From: Deltaproteobacteria bacterium
GTDB taxonomy: Bacteria > Desulfobacterota > WTBG01 > CAIYCZ01 > CAIRTM01
Length of the DNA: 45,035 nucleotides
NCBI GenBank assembly: GCA_024276465.1
Contig: JAJRXD010000021.1
Location: 1 to 45,035, forward strand
Reading direction: 5' to 3'
Positions 26,499 to 33,901 of the stretch are shown here, piece after piece. The position numbers were made by a program, and so were the translations under genes. Numbering within the stretch: position 1 is the first letter of the stretch; each line of letters begins with the position of its first letter. The notes beneath the pieces were generated by a model. It did not search any database and was not told where the DNA came from. It was given only the letters and a program-made list of their open reading frames with translations.

Positions 26499-26529
26499 CA
26501 AAACAGGGGTGGCAATTGTCCCTGTTTTG
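26499..26529 (+). terminator. Hairpin after the amidohydrolase gene
   Basis: CAAAACAGGG (26499-26508) pairs perfectly with CCCTGTTTTG (26520-26529) around an 11-nt loop. The 3' arm is T-rich and is followed by TCTT. It may be a weak intrinsic terminator between this gene and mobA; no proper U-run follows. Confidence 0.5.
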
Positions 26530-26531
26530 TC

Positions 26532-26560
26532 TTGACAGGGAATAGATGAAAAGATATATA
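26532..26560 (+). promoter_or_regulatory. Sigma70-like promoter for mobA-mod operon
   Basis: A perfect -35 TTGACA (26532-26537) is separated by 17 nt from TATATA (26555-26560). An inverted repeat TATATAAA/TTTATATA (26555-26562 and 26584-26591) overlaps the -10. It loosely resembles TATA-rich ModE operators, but the spacing is not the classical one and no modE is nearby. Confidence 0.55.
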
Positions 26561-26603
26561 AAAAAACAATAAATTCTCTTCTATTTATATAAATAATCAA
26601 AAC

Positions 26604-27206
26604 ATGGTTACAGGTATTATTTTAGCTGGCGGGACAAGTCATCGAATGGGACAGGACAAAGCATTAGTTCTGTTACACGGCCGCCCTCTTATTTGTCATG
26701 TGGTAGAGGCTCTGAAAAAAGCATGTGACAGGATTCTGATTGTGGCTCAAAAGCAACAGGATTTAAGCTTTTCAGGGATACCTGTTGTTCATGATATTAT
26801 TCCAGGATTTGGTGCATTGATGGGCATTTATACTGGATTAAAAAATGCCGGCACGAAATATATTCTGGTTGCAGCCTGTGACATGCCTTTTATTCAGCCG
26901 TCTGTGCTCAGGTGCTTAACCACGCGTGCTGGGGATGTGGATCTTGTTGTGCCCAGGATTAACGGGTACCTGGAACCCCTTCTGGCTGTTTATTCCAAAA
27001 GGTGCATTGGCCCCATTGAAAAAATGATTCGTTGTTCGGAAAAATGCATTTATGATTTTTTTTCAGAGGTGAATGTCCTGGAAATACAGCAGAAAGAGCT
27101 TCAGCTGCTGGACCCAGAATGCAGGAGTTTTATTAACCTTAATACTCCCCATGAACTTGATAAAGCTGCCGGTATCAGTAATGAAAAAAACCATATTACT
27201 GTTTAG
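26604..27206 (+). CDS. mobA: Molybdenum cofactor guanylyltransferase MobA
   Basis: A 200-residue nucleotidyltransferase that links GMP to molybdopterin, giving the bis-MGD cofactor used by NapA/formate-dehydrogenase-type enzymes. The signature IILAGGTSHRMGQDKALVLL (residues ~5-24) binds GTP, and ACDMPF (~residue 90) holds the Mg-binding Asp. GALMGIYTGLKNA is also family-typical. It is the first gene of the operon and overlaps the binding-protein gene by 26 nt, so the two are translationally linked. No strong Shine-Dalgarno precedes ATG 26604. Its likely client is the NapA-like enzyme at 36915-39638. Confidence 0.9.
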   Translation: MVTGIILAGGTSHRMGQDKALVLLHGRPLICHVVEALKKACDRILIVAQKQQDLSFSGIPVVHDIIPGFGALMGIYTGLKNAGTKYILVAACDMPFIQPSVLRCLTTRAGDVDLVVPRINGYLEPLLAVYSKRCIGPIEKMIRCSEKCIYDFFSEVNVLEIQQKELQLLDPECRSFINLNTPHELDKAAGISNEKNHITV

Positions 27207-28041
27207 TGGTCTGGTTTGCCTTATGTTTTCCTGTGGCTCTCAGGAATCTGCAAGGCAAACCGCATCCATTTCTGTTTTCGCCGGCTCGGCAGTACAGCTC
27301 CCTTTAAAGGAGATTGCAGAAAAGTTCAGGCAGCAGGAAGGGGTGCAGGTTGATCTGCTGTTCGGCAGTTCGGGTTTTATGCTGAGCCAGATGAGGCTTA
27401 CCAGCATGGGTGATGTATATATGCCAGGATCAATGGATTTTATGCTGAAAGCAAAACAGGAGAACCTGGTTGACCCTGGAAGTATCTCCACAGTTGCCTA
27501 CCTGATTCCTGCCATAAACGTAAAGTCCGGAAATCCTAAAAAAATATTTTCTCTTGCTGATCTGAGTCGCCCGGGCATTCGAGTGGGGATTGCCAGGCCC
27601 GAACATGTCTGCGTCGGGCTTTATGCTGTTGAGCTGCTTGAGGCAAATGGCCTGCTTAAATCAGTTCTTCCCAACATAGTGGTGACAACCGAAAGCTGTG
27701 CCAAGACTGCGTCAGCAATTGCTCTTTCCGATCTTGATGCGGTTATTGGGTGGCGGGTGTTTCAATACTGGTCTCCTGAGCGTATAGAATCTGTTCTAAT
27801 TAAGGACAAAGAGACTGTCCCCCGCATTGGTGTTATACCAATAGCCCTGACATCTATGGCAAAGGACATTACCCTGGCAAAAAAATTCATAGATTTTACG
27901 TGTGGTGGAGATGCGAGAGCTCTTTTCCGGAAGTGGGGTTACATTACTGATGAATCCAGGGTGCGTCAGCTGGCCCCCAATGCATGCATCGGGGGTGAGT
28001 TTCAATTGCCGGCTGACTGGATGGAGGGAAAGACAATATGA
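27181..28041 (+). CDS. modA: Molybdate/tungstate ABC transporter substrate-binding lipoprotein
   Basis: A 286-residue type-II periplasmic binding protein. MKKTILLFSGLVCLMFSC is a lipoprotein signal with Cys at residue 18. The ModA-type oxyanion-binding elements are SVFAGSAVQLPLKEIAEKF (Ser-Ala oxyanion loop) and LLFGSSGFMLSQM. ATG 27181 is chosen because it starts a perfect lipoprotein signal; the frame is open upstream to 27073 but only as a shadow of mobA. The stop overlaps the permease start as ATGA. Molybdate or tungstate (or both) cannot be told apart from sequence. Confidence 0.85.
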   Translation: MKKTILLFSGLVCLMFSCGSQESARQTASISVFAGSAVQLPLKEIAEKFRQQEGVQVDLLFGSSGFMLSQMRLTSMGDVYMPGSMDFMLKAKQENLVDPGSISTVAYLIPAINVKSGNPKKIFSLADLSRPGIRVGIARPEHVCVGLYAVELLEANGLLKSVLPNIVVTTESCAKTASAIALSDLDAVIGWRVFQYWSPERIESVLIKDKETVPRIGVIPIALTSMAKDITLAKKFIDFTCGGDARALFRKWGYITDESRVRQLAPNACIGGEFQLPADWMEGKTI

Positions 28042-28835
28042 AAAAAAAGAACAGTACAAAACTGTTTAGAACATTTATGTTTTCCATGCTTGCCGGCATG
28101 AGCCTCTATCTGTGCATTTTGTTCATAGCTCTTACAGGCTTTTTGAAAATTGAGGACATACCAGGCATACTAAGATCACTTGAAATACGTCACGCCATAA
28201 AACTGACTTTTTTCACCGCAACAGTTTCATCTCTGCTTGCCCTTGCAGTTGGAATGCCATGTGCTTATGTTCTGTCCCGTTACAGATTCAGGGGGTGCAA
28301 TTTTATCGATACGCTGCTTGACCTGCCTATTGTGCTTTCTCCGGTAGCGGTCGGAACAGGAATACTGCTTCTTTTTCAGACCGTGCCGGGGCGCTGGTTT
28401 TCTGAGCATGTGATGATTGTTGTCTTCAGCTGGACAGGGATAATTATGGCACAGTTTACGGTTATCAGTGCTCTTGCTATCAGACTTCTCAAGGCCACCT
28501 TTGATGAAATAAATCCCCGCTACGGGAAAGTGGCAAGGGTGCTGGGATGTACCCCTGGCATGGCTTTTATGAAGGTGGATTTGCCCATGGCCAGGCGCGG
28601 CATTCTGTCAGCCTGGATTTTAACATGGGCAAGGGCGGTTGGTGAGTTTGGGGCAACTGTTACAGTGGCTGGAGCAATAGCCTTGAAAACCGAAACTCTT
28701 CCATCCAGTATTTATCTGCACCTGAGCACAGTCCAGATCAGCCACGCAGCCTTTGTGATGACACTGATGGTAATCATTGCTCTTGTTGTTCTTTTTCTTT
28801 CACGTATTGTTCTGAGAAGGAGAGTGTTTATATGA
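28038..28835 (+). CDS. modB: Molybdate/tungstate ABC transporter permease
   Basis: A 265-residue inner-membrane permease with about six hydrophobic helices. The cytoplasmic coupling (EAA) loop contains VLGCTPGMAFMKVDLPMARR and WARAVGEFGATVTVAGA, the latter a hallmark of ModB/WtpB/CysT-type permeases. It overlaps both neighbours by 4 nt (ATGA), so the three transporter genes form one coupled unit. A homodimer of this protein should form the anion channel. Confidence 0.9.
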   Translation: MKKKNSTKLFRTFMFSMLAGMSLYLCILFIALTGFLKIEDIPGILRSLEIRHAIKLTFFTATVSSLLALAVGMPCAYVLSRYRFRGCNFIDTLLDLPIVLSPVAVGTGILLLFQTVPGRWFSEHVMIVVFSWTGIIMAQFTVISALAIRLLKATFDEINPRYGKVARVLGCTPGMAFMKVDLPMARRGILSAWILTWARAVGEFGATVTVAGAIALKTETLPSSIYLHLSTVQISHAAFVMTLMVIIALVVLFLSRIVLRRRVFI

Positions 28836-29938
28836 TAGATGTGCAGGGTCTGAGCGTTAAGGCCGGAGATTTCCGGCTCCGTGACATTAATCTTGGGATT
28901 GAAGACAGTCGTTTCGGCGTTATACTTGGTCCATCGGGCGCAGGCAAGAGCCTGCTTCTTGAGTCCATAGTCGGATTGTGCAGCCCTGATCAGGGCAGGG
29001 TTGTGATCGGGGGGATAGATGTTACAAAGAGCAATCCGGAAGATCGGAACGTGGCTTATGTTCCCCAGGACATGACTCTTTTTCCGCATCTGAGTGTGCG
29101 GGGCAATCTCTGTTTCGGGGCTCAGGCGCGGCGCATGAGCAGTTCGGATATTAACATGCGTATGGAACAGCTTTCACAGCTGCTTGATATTTCACACCTT
29201 CTTGATCGCCTCAATCCAATGACTTTAAGCCATGGAGAGCAGCAGCGGGTTGCCATTGCAAGGGCACTTATGATTTTTCCCAGAGCAATACTTCTTGATG
29301 AGCCTTTTTCAGCTCTTGATGCCCTGCTTCGCCGTCAGCTCCAGCTCCAGCTGAAAAGGATTAACAGAGAGCTGAAGATTACCATCCTTCACGTAACACA
29401 CGACAGGGAAGAGGCCTTTATGCTGGGTGATAAAATCGGTATCATGATTGGCGGCAGGCTGGTTCAGGTTGGAAGCCGTGATGATATTTACTGCAGACCT
29501 GCAACAGTTGAGGCTGCCAGATTTCTCCTTAACCAGAATATTTTTATCGGGGAGGTGCTGGCCCGTGATGACCAGACCAGGACATTAACCCTGGGGGATG
29601 TATCAGGCCTGAACTTAAATGCTGTGGCATATAACGGGCTTAGACCTGGGGACATGGCACATTTTGGTATTCGTCCGGAAGAGATCATGGTGATCAGGCC
29701 CGGGATGGAACTGCGAAATCCTGTCCAGGACAATTTAATGACAGGGACAGTCGAGACGATCATGGAAAAGGGCGGGTCACATTTAATACTGGTCAGAATT
29801 TCAGAAATCGACCAGCCACTTGAAATAGATATTCCAAACTGTGCATTCAGAGATCTTGAGCTTGCAGAGGGCAAAACAATTCAGGTGTCCCTTAAAAAGA
29901 AGTCTGTCTGGACGATCCCCGCAAATTTTAGGTGCTGA
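28832..29938 (+). CDS. modC: Molybdate/tungstate ABC transporter ATPase
   Basis: A 368-residue ABC ATPase. Walker A is GPSGAGKS (residues 33-40), the Q-loop is YVPQDMTLFPHL, the signature reads LSHGEQQRVAIARAL in place of LSGGQ, Walker B is AILLDEPFSALDA, and the H-loop is HVTHD. After residue ~235 there is a TOBE-like domain (FGIRPEEIMV, then GTVETIMEKGGSHLIL), which in ModC/WtpC can bind oxyanion. It is the last gene of the mob-mod operon; a 102-bp gap with a regulatory site separates it from the redox island. Confidence 0.9.
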   Translation: MIDVQGLSVKAGDFRLRDINLGIEDSRFGVILGPSGAGKSLLLESIVGLCSPDQGRVVIGGIDVTKSNPEDRNVAYVPQDMTLFPHLSVRGNLCFGAQARRMSSSDINMRMEQLSQLLDISHLLDRLNPMTLSHGEQQRVAIARALMIFPRAILLDEPFSALDALLRRQLQLQLKRINRELKITILHVTHDREEAFMLGDKIGIMIGGRLVQVGSRDDIYCRPATVEAARFLLNQNIFIGEVLARDDQTRTLTLGDVSGLNLNAVAYNGLRPGDMAHFGIRPEEIMVIRPGMELRNPVQDNLMTGTVETIMEKGGSHLILVRISEIDQPLEIDIPNCAFRDLELAEGKTIQVSLKKKSVWTIPANFRC

Positions 29939-29963
29939 AAATTATTAAAAAAAATTATATTTA

Positions 29964-30005
29964 ATGATTTTAATCAATGAAACACTAAAAATAAAATGGT
30001 AAACA
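29964..30005 (+). promoter_or_regulatory. FNR/CRP-family box with class II promoter geometry
   Basis: ATGAT-TTTA-ATCAA at 29964-29977 differs by one base from the FNR consensus TTGAT-N4-ATCAA. The extended -10 TGGTAAACA ends at 30005. This puts the box centre (29970.5) 41.5 bp upstream of a start near 30012, the classical activator position. The first gene starts at 30041. An anaerobic or nitrogen-oxide-responsive regulator of this family is inferred. Confidence 0.55.
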
Positions 30006-30040
30006 AGAGTTACATGTCATAACTTTTCAGAGGAAAAATA

Positions 30041-31888
30041 TTGAGCAAGGAAAGACCCAAACTCACAGTCGAAATTCCTGACAGCGAATACTGGAGACGA
30101 CTGATAAAATGTCAGGATGCCTGTCCTGTTCATACAGATGCCAGGGGATATGTCCGTGCAATAGCGCAGGGAGAGTATGAACAGGCATTTCTTATTGCCA
30201 GGGGGCCAAACCCGTTAGCATCAATTTGCGGAAGAATATGCCAGGCTCCATGCGAAGAATCCTGCCGCCGCGCATCTGTAGACGACCCTGTTGCCATCCG
30301 CGCTCTGAAGCGTTTTGCAACTGAGCGATTTGGAGCTGAAGCAGGGAAAAATGATCCAGCTTCAATATTGCACAGTGTGCGCAGTATTGCCTCGGAAAAC
30401 GCTGCAAGAGATGAACTGAGACTGATTGAATCCGGGCTGAAAAGCCATGGGCAGGTGCATGTTAAAGGACGGAAGGTTGCTGTGATTGGAGGAGGGCCGG
30501 CAGGCCTTGCATGCGCCCATGATCTTGCGCTTTATGGTTTTTCTCCTGTTGTTTTTGAGATGGAAGCAAAACCAGCAGGAATGCTGTACACCGGGATACC
30601 GGAGTTTCGTCTGCCGCGAAAAGTGATTGATGCAGAGGTCAGGGTTGTTGAGAGCCTTGGTGTTGAGATTCGATGTAACACAACCGTGGGTAAAGATATC
30701 AGGTTTGACGAAATAAGAGATAAGTTCGATGCAACAGTTATTGCTGTTGGGGCAAAAAATTCAAAAGAACTGGGAATTCCGGGGGAAGATGCAACCGGTG
30801 TGTTTGGCGGTGTGGAGTTTCTGAGAAAATGCTCGCTTGGTCAGGAGGTTGCTCTTGGAAAGCATGTTGTAGTTGTTGGCGGAGGCTTTACGGCTCTTGA
30901 CTGCTCCCGCTCTTCAGTAAGGTTTGGCGCTGGTGATGTTGTCACAGTTTTATATCGCAGAACACGTGATGAAATGCCGGTAACACAGTATGAGCTGGAC
31001 GAAGCTGCCGAAGAAGGAGTCGGTTTTGAATATCTTGTTGCCCCTCTATCTATTGAGAAAGATAATGAAGGCAAGGTGACCGGAATCCGGTTGCAGAGAA
31101 ACCGGCTTGGCCCGCCCGATGCAAGCGGACGGCAAAGACCTGAGCCTGTACCAGGTTCGGAATTTGTTCATCCATGTGATACTGTGATACGGGCGGTGGG
31201 ACAGGAATCTGACATGGACTTTATTGATCCTGAACGTGATGGTTTAAGCTTTAACAAGTGGGGCCTTATAGACTGTGATGAGGAAACCCTTGCTGTTGGT
31301 GCAGAGGGGGTTTTTCTGGCTGGAGATGCTGCTTACGGTACCAGACTGGTAATTGATGCTGTAGCCAGCGGGAAAAAAGCGGCTCGTTCTGTAAATCATT
31401 TTTTGTCAGGGGAAAAAACATGTCCGGAGCTCAAGCAGAGACATGAGGATATTGAAAATTATGGTCGTGAAACTGGTTATGAAAAAATTTCCCGAAAAGA
31501 AATTCCTGCTGTTGATAAATTTGAACGTATTACGGATCATACCATTACTGTAGAGGTCGGCTTTGATGAGCCCCTTGCACGTCAGGAGGCAAGTCGCTGC
31601 TTTGATTGCGGGGTTAATACGATTTTTGATGGCCAGAAGTGCATTTTATGTGGTGGGTGCGCTGATGTATGTCCCGCCAGATGTTTAAAGCTGGTGCCTA
31701 TTCGGGAGCTTGGTTTGACGGAAGTTCAAAATGAAACAGCAAAGCAGTGTGTTGGCGAAGAATGGAGGCAGGGGTCTGCCATAATTAAGGATGAAGAAAC
31801 CTGTATAAGATGCGGGCTTTGCTCCAAACGCTGCCCCACTGGTGCAATTACAATGGAGAGGATGTATTTTTCGGAGGAATGCTCATGA
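30041..31888 (+). CDS. GltD-like NAD(P)/FAD oxidoreductase with C-terminal ferredoxin domains, fused into a Rieske/cyt b operon
   Basis: A 615-residue cytoplasmic-type flavoprotein. The N-terminal GltD-like Fe-S domain has Cys 24, 28, 63, 67, 71 and 75 (CQDACPVHT; ICGRICQAPCEESC). FAD binding is VAVIGGGPAGLACA (~147-160), and a second Rossmann for NAD(P) is VVVVGGGFTALDCS (~280). AVGAEGVFLAGDAAYGTRLV is the conserved C-terminal FAD loop. Two 4Fe-4S motifs end the protein: CILCGGCADVCPARC and CIRCGLCSKRCPTG. TTG 30041 is supported by AGAGGA at 30029-30034. The stop overlaps the Rieske start. It likely exchanges electrons between NAD(P)H or ferredoxin and the b/c complex on the cytoplasmic side. 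Confidence 0.85.
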   Translation: MSKERPKLTVEIPDSEYWRRLIKCQDACPVHTDARGYVRAIAQGEYEQAFLIARGPNPLASICGRICQAPCEESCRRASVDDPVAIRALKRFATERFGAEAGKNDPASILHSVRSIASENAARDELRLIESGLKSHGQVHVKGRKVAVIGGGPAGLACAHDLALYGFSPVVFEMEAKPAGMLYTGIPEFRLPRKVIDAEVRVVESLGVEIRCNTTVGKDIRFDEIRDKFDATVIAVGAKNSKELGIPGEDATGVFGGVEFLRKCSLGQEVALGKHVVVVGGGFTALDCSRSSVRFGAGDVVTVLYRRTRDEMPVTQYELDEAAEEGVGFEYLVAPLSIEKDNEGKVTGIRLQRNRLGPPDASGRQRPEPVPGSEFVHPCDTVIRAVGQESDMDFIDPERDGLSFNKWGLIDCDEETLAVGAEGVFLAGDAAYGTRLVIDAVASGKKAARSVNHFLSGEKTCPELKQRHEDIENYGRETGYEKISRKEIPAVDKFERITDHTITVEVGFDEPLARQEASRCFDCGVNTIFDGQKCILCGGCADVCPARCLKLVPIRELGLTEVQNETAKQCVGEEWRQGSAIIKDEETCIRCGLCSKRCPTGAITMERMYFSEECS

Positions 31889-32349
31889 GTGAAATGCTTA
31901 CAAAACCCGTAAAGAGGAGAGATTTTTTAGGTATAGTTACCATTGGTACATTTGCTGTGGCCATGGCTGCGGCACTTGCTGGAATTCTTCGGTTTTTCCG
32001 TCCCACTGTTTTTTCGGAACTGTCAAAAAAATATAAAATTGGGAAACCAGGAGGATTTCCTTTAGGGGAAGTAAGAGTTCCGCCAGGCAGAAGTGTTTAC
32101 GTGTTTCATGATGAAAGCGGGTTCTATGCCATATCTTCCAGATGCACTCACCTTGGCTGTATTGTAAAGCGTGGTCACGATGAATTTTTATGTCCCTGCC
32201 ATGGCTCCAGATTCAAACTCAATGGTGATGTTATCAGCGGGGCTGCTACCAGAGCTCTGGACTGGTATGATGTGTCCATGGCCCCGGATGGACAGCTTGT
32301 TGTGGATGAAGGGAAAAAAGTAAAAAAGGGAACTGTTTTTTTTGCATAA
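31885..32349 (+). CDS. Rieske 2Fe-2S protein of a cytochrome bc-type complex
   Basis: A 154-residue membrane-tethered Rieske protein. It has a Tat-like N-terminus (KRRDFLGIVT) and one hydrophobic helix (~residues 15-36). The cluster boxes are CTHLGC (87-92) and CPCHGS (103-108): C87, H89, C103 and H106 bind the cluster and C92/C105 form the disulfide. The start ATG 31885 follows GGAGG at 31873-31877 and overlaps the upstream stop (ATGA). The protein takes one electron from quinol at the periplasmic side. It lies directly upstream of the cytochrome b gene, as in standard bc operons. Confidence 0.92.
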   Translation: MSEMLTKPVKRRDFLGIVTIGTFAVAMAAALAGILRFFRPTVFSELSKKYKIGKPGGFPLGEVRVPPGRSVYVFHDESGFYAISSRCTHLGCIVKRGHDEFLCPCHGSRFKLNGDVISGAATRALDWYDVSMAPDGQLVVDEGKKVKKGTVFFA

Positions 32350-32361
32350 GGGGGAATAAAA

Positions 32362-33894
32362 ATGGCTTCATTTAAAACATTTATTGAGGATGTTAAAAGG
32401 GTTCCATCAGAGTTCATGGAAAGCCTTTTCAGACATGGCCCCCCGGAAACTGACAGAACAAGATCAGAGGCTGTTTTTCACAACCTTTTTCTGCATATCC
32501 ATCCGGTGCGGGTTCACCGCTGGTCGCTGAAGTCAACACTTACCCTTGGGCTGGGTGTAATGTCTACAGCATCTTTTGTGATCCTGACTGCAACCGGTAT
32601 TTTGCTGATGCTTTACTACAAACCTTCCACTATTCTGGCCTATGATTCAATAAAGGATATCCACTTTGTGGTGCCGACCGGCCGGTTTATGAGGAATATG
32701 CACAGGTGGGGAGCGCACTTAATGGTGATAGCTGTTCTTTTTCACATGGCGCGTGTTTTCTTTACAGCTTCCTATAAATCCGCGCGCCGGTTTAACTGGG
32801 TTATTGGTTTAATGTTATTCATATTAACTCTGATGCTTTCCTTTACGGGGTACCTGCTGCCCTGGGACCAGGTAGCTTACTGGGCTATTACCATATGTGC
32901 TAATATTGCCCAGTCTCCAAGGGAGCTTACTGACGCCCTGCACATTACCGGGTTTTTCGATCCAGGCGGCCTGACCAAAACAATTCTGCTTGGTGGAAAC
33001 GAGGTAGGTGAAGATGCGCTTATCCGTTTTAACATGCTGCACTGTATTTTATTACCCCTGGTGATCTCATTTTTTATGGGCATACATTTTTGGCGCATTC
33101 GCAAAGACGGAGGCCTGGCCCGCCCTGAAGATGCTGATGATAAACTTGGCCCCCTGCCTGACGGTGAAAAGCCAGACTTTACACAGGCTCCTCAAAAGAC
33201 TTATGGGCTTATGGCTTTTGTGAGGGGGTCATCTCCTGTGGTTGGGAAAGGGCCGGAGCATACTGTGCCGGCATGGCCCCATCTGTTTTACGCTGAGCTT
33301 GCTGTTTTTATGATAAGCTTTGTGATTATGCTTGCGTTGTCTTTGCTGATGGATGCTCCTCTGAAGGAGCTTGCTAACCCGCTTGTGCCTGAAAATCCGG
33401 CAAAAGCTCCATGGTATTTTCTGGGATTGCAGGAGCTTGTATCCCATTCCGCTTTTATGGGAGGGATAGGTGTTCCGGTTATTGCTCTTTTAGGACTGTT
33501 TCTTATCCCATATCTTGACAAGGAAAAAACGCCTGAAGGCATATGGTTTGCCGGAAAGGGTGAAAAGTCTGTAACTGTTAAATCAGCTGTATTCGGGCTG
33601 ACAAGCGTAATTTTGATAGAGATGTTTACTATCAGATTCGGGTGGTTGAGAGACTGGATGCCGGGCATTCCTCAACTGATTGCCATACTTGTAAACCCGG
33701 GTTCAGTTTTAACACTGATATATATGCTATGGTCAATCAGGATTTTCCGCCAGACAGGATCCATGCGTCTTGGGGCAGTTGCGATTTTTACATGTTTTCT
33801 TGCGGGATTTTTGGTGCTGACTGTCATAGCGGTACAGTTCAGAGGCCCAAACTGGGATTTTTACTGGTGGCCTAACCTGTGGCCTAATCACTGA
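32362..33894 (+). CDS. Cytochrome b subunit (b6-type N-domain plus C-terminal subunit-IV-like domain)
   Basis: A 510-residue membrane protein with about eight to ten helices. The haem ligands are H114/H128 (spacing H-x13-H) and H227/H242 (H-x14-H). The second spacing is that of b6-type cytochromes rather than classical mitochondrial-type b. PWDQ (167-170) stands in the helix C region. The quinol-site motif of the C-terminal part is PENPAKAPWYFLGLQELVSH, with PAW in place of PEWY. A long soluble linker (~250-300) joins the two parts. AGGGGG precedes ATG 32362. It oxidises quinol or quinone at two sites across the membrane. Confidence 0.9.
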   Translation: MASFKTFIEDVKRVPSEFMESLFRHGPPETDRTRSEAVFHNLFLHIHPVRVHRWSLKSTLTLGLGVMSTASFVILTATGILLMLYYKPSTILAYDSIKDIHFVVPTGRFMRNMHRWGAHLMVIAVLFHMARVFFTASYKSARRFNWVIGLMLFILTLMLSFTGYLLPWDQVAYWAITICANIAQSPRELTDALHITGFFDPGGLTKTILLGGNEVGEDALIRFNMLHCILLPLVISFFMGIHFWRIRKDGGLARPEDADDKLGPLPDGEKPDFTQAPQKTYGLMAFVRGSSPVVGKGPEHTVPAWPHLFYAELAVFMISFVIMLALSLLMDAPLKELANPLVPENPAKAPWYFLGLQELVSHSAFMGGIGVPVIALLGLFLIPYLDKEKTPEGIWFAGKGEKSVTVKSAVFGLTSVILIEMFTIRFGWLRDWMPGIPQLIAILVNPGSVLTLIYMLWSIRIFRQTGSMRLGAVAIFTCFLAGFLVLTVIAVQFRGPNWDFYWWPNLWPNH

Positions 33895-33901
33895 GGATGT
33901 C

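Noticed and set aside
26474-26603. Molybdenum-cofactor riboswitch upstream of mobA
   Set aside because: Only a simple 10-bp hairpin is visible; I cannot find the conserved elements of the Moco RNA. A covariance-model search would settle it.
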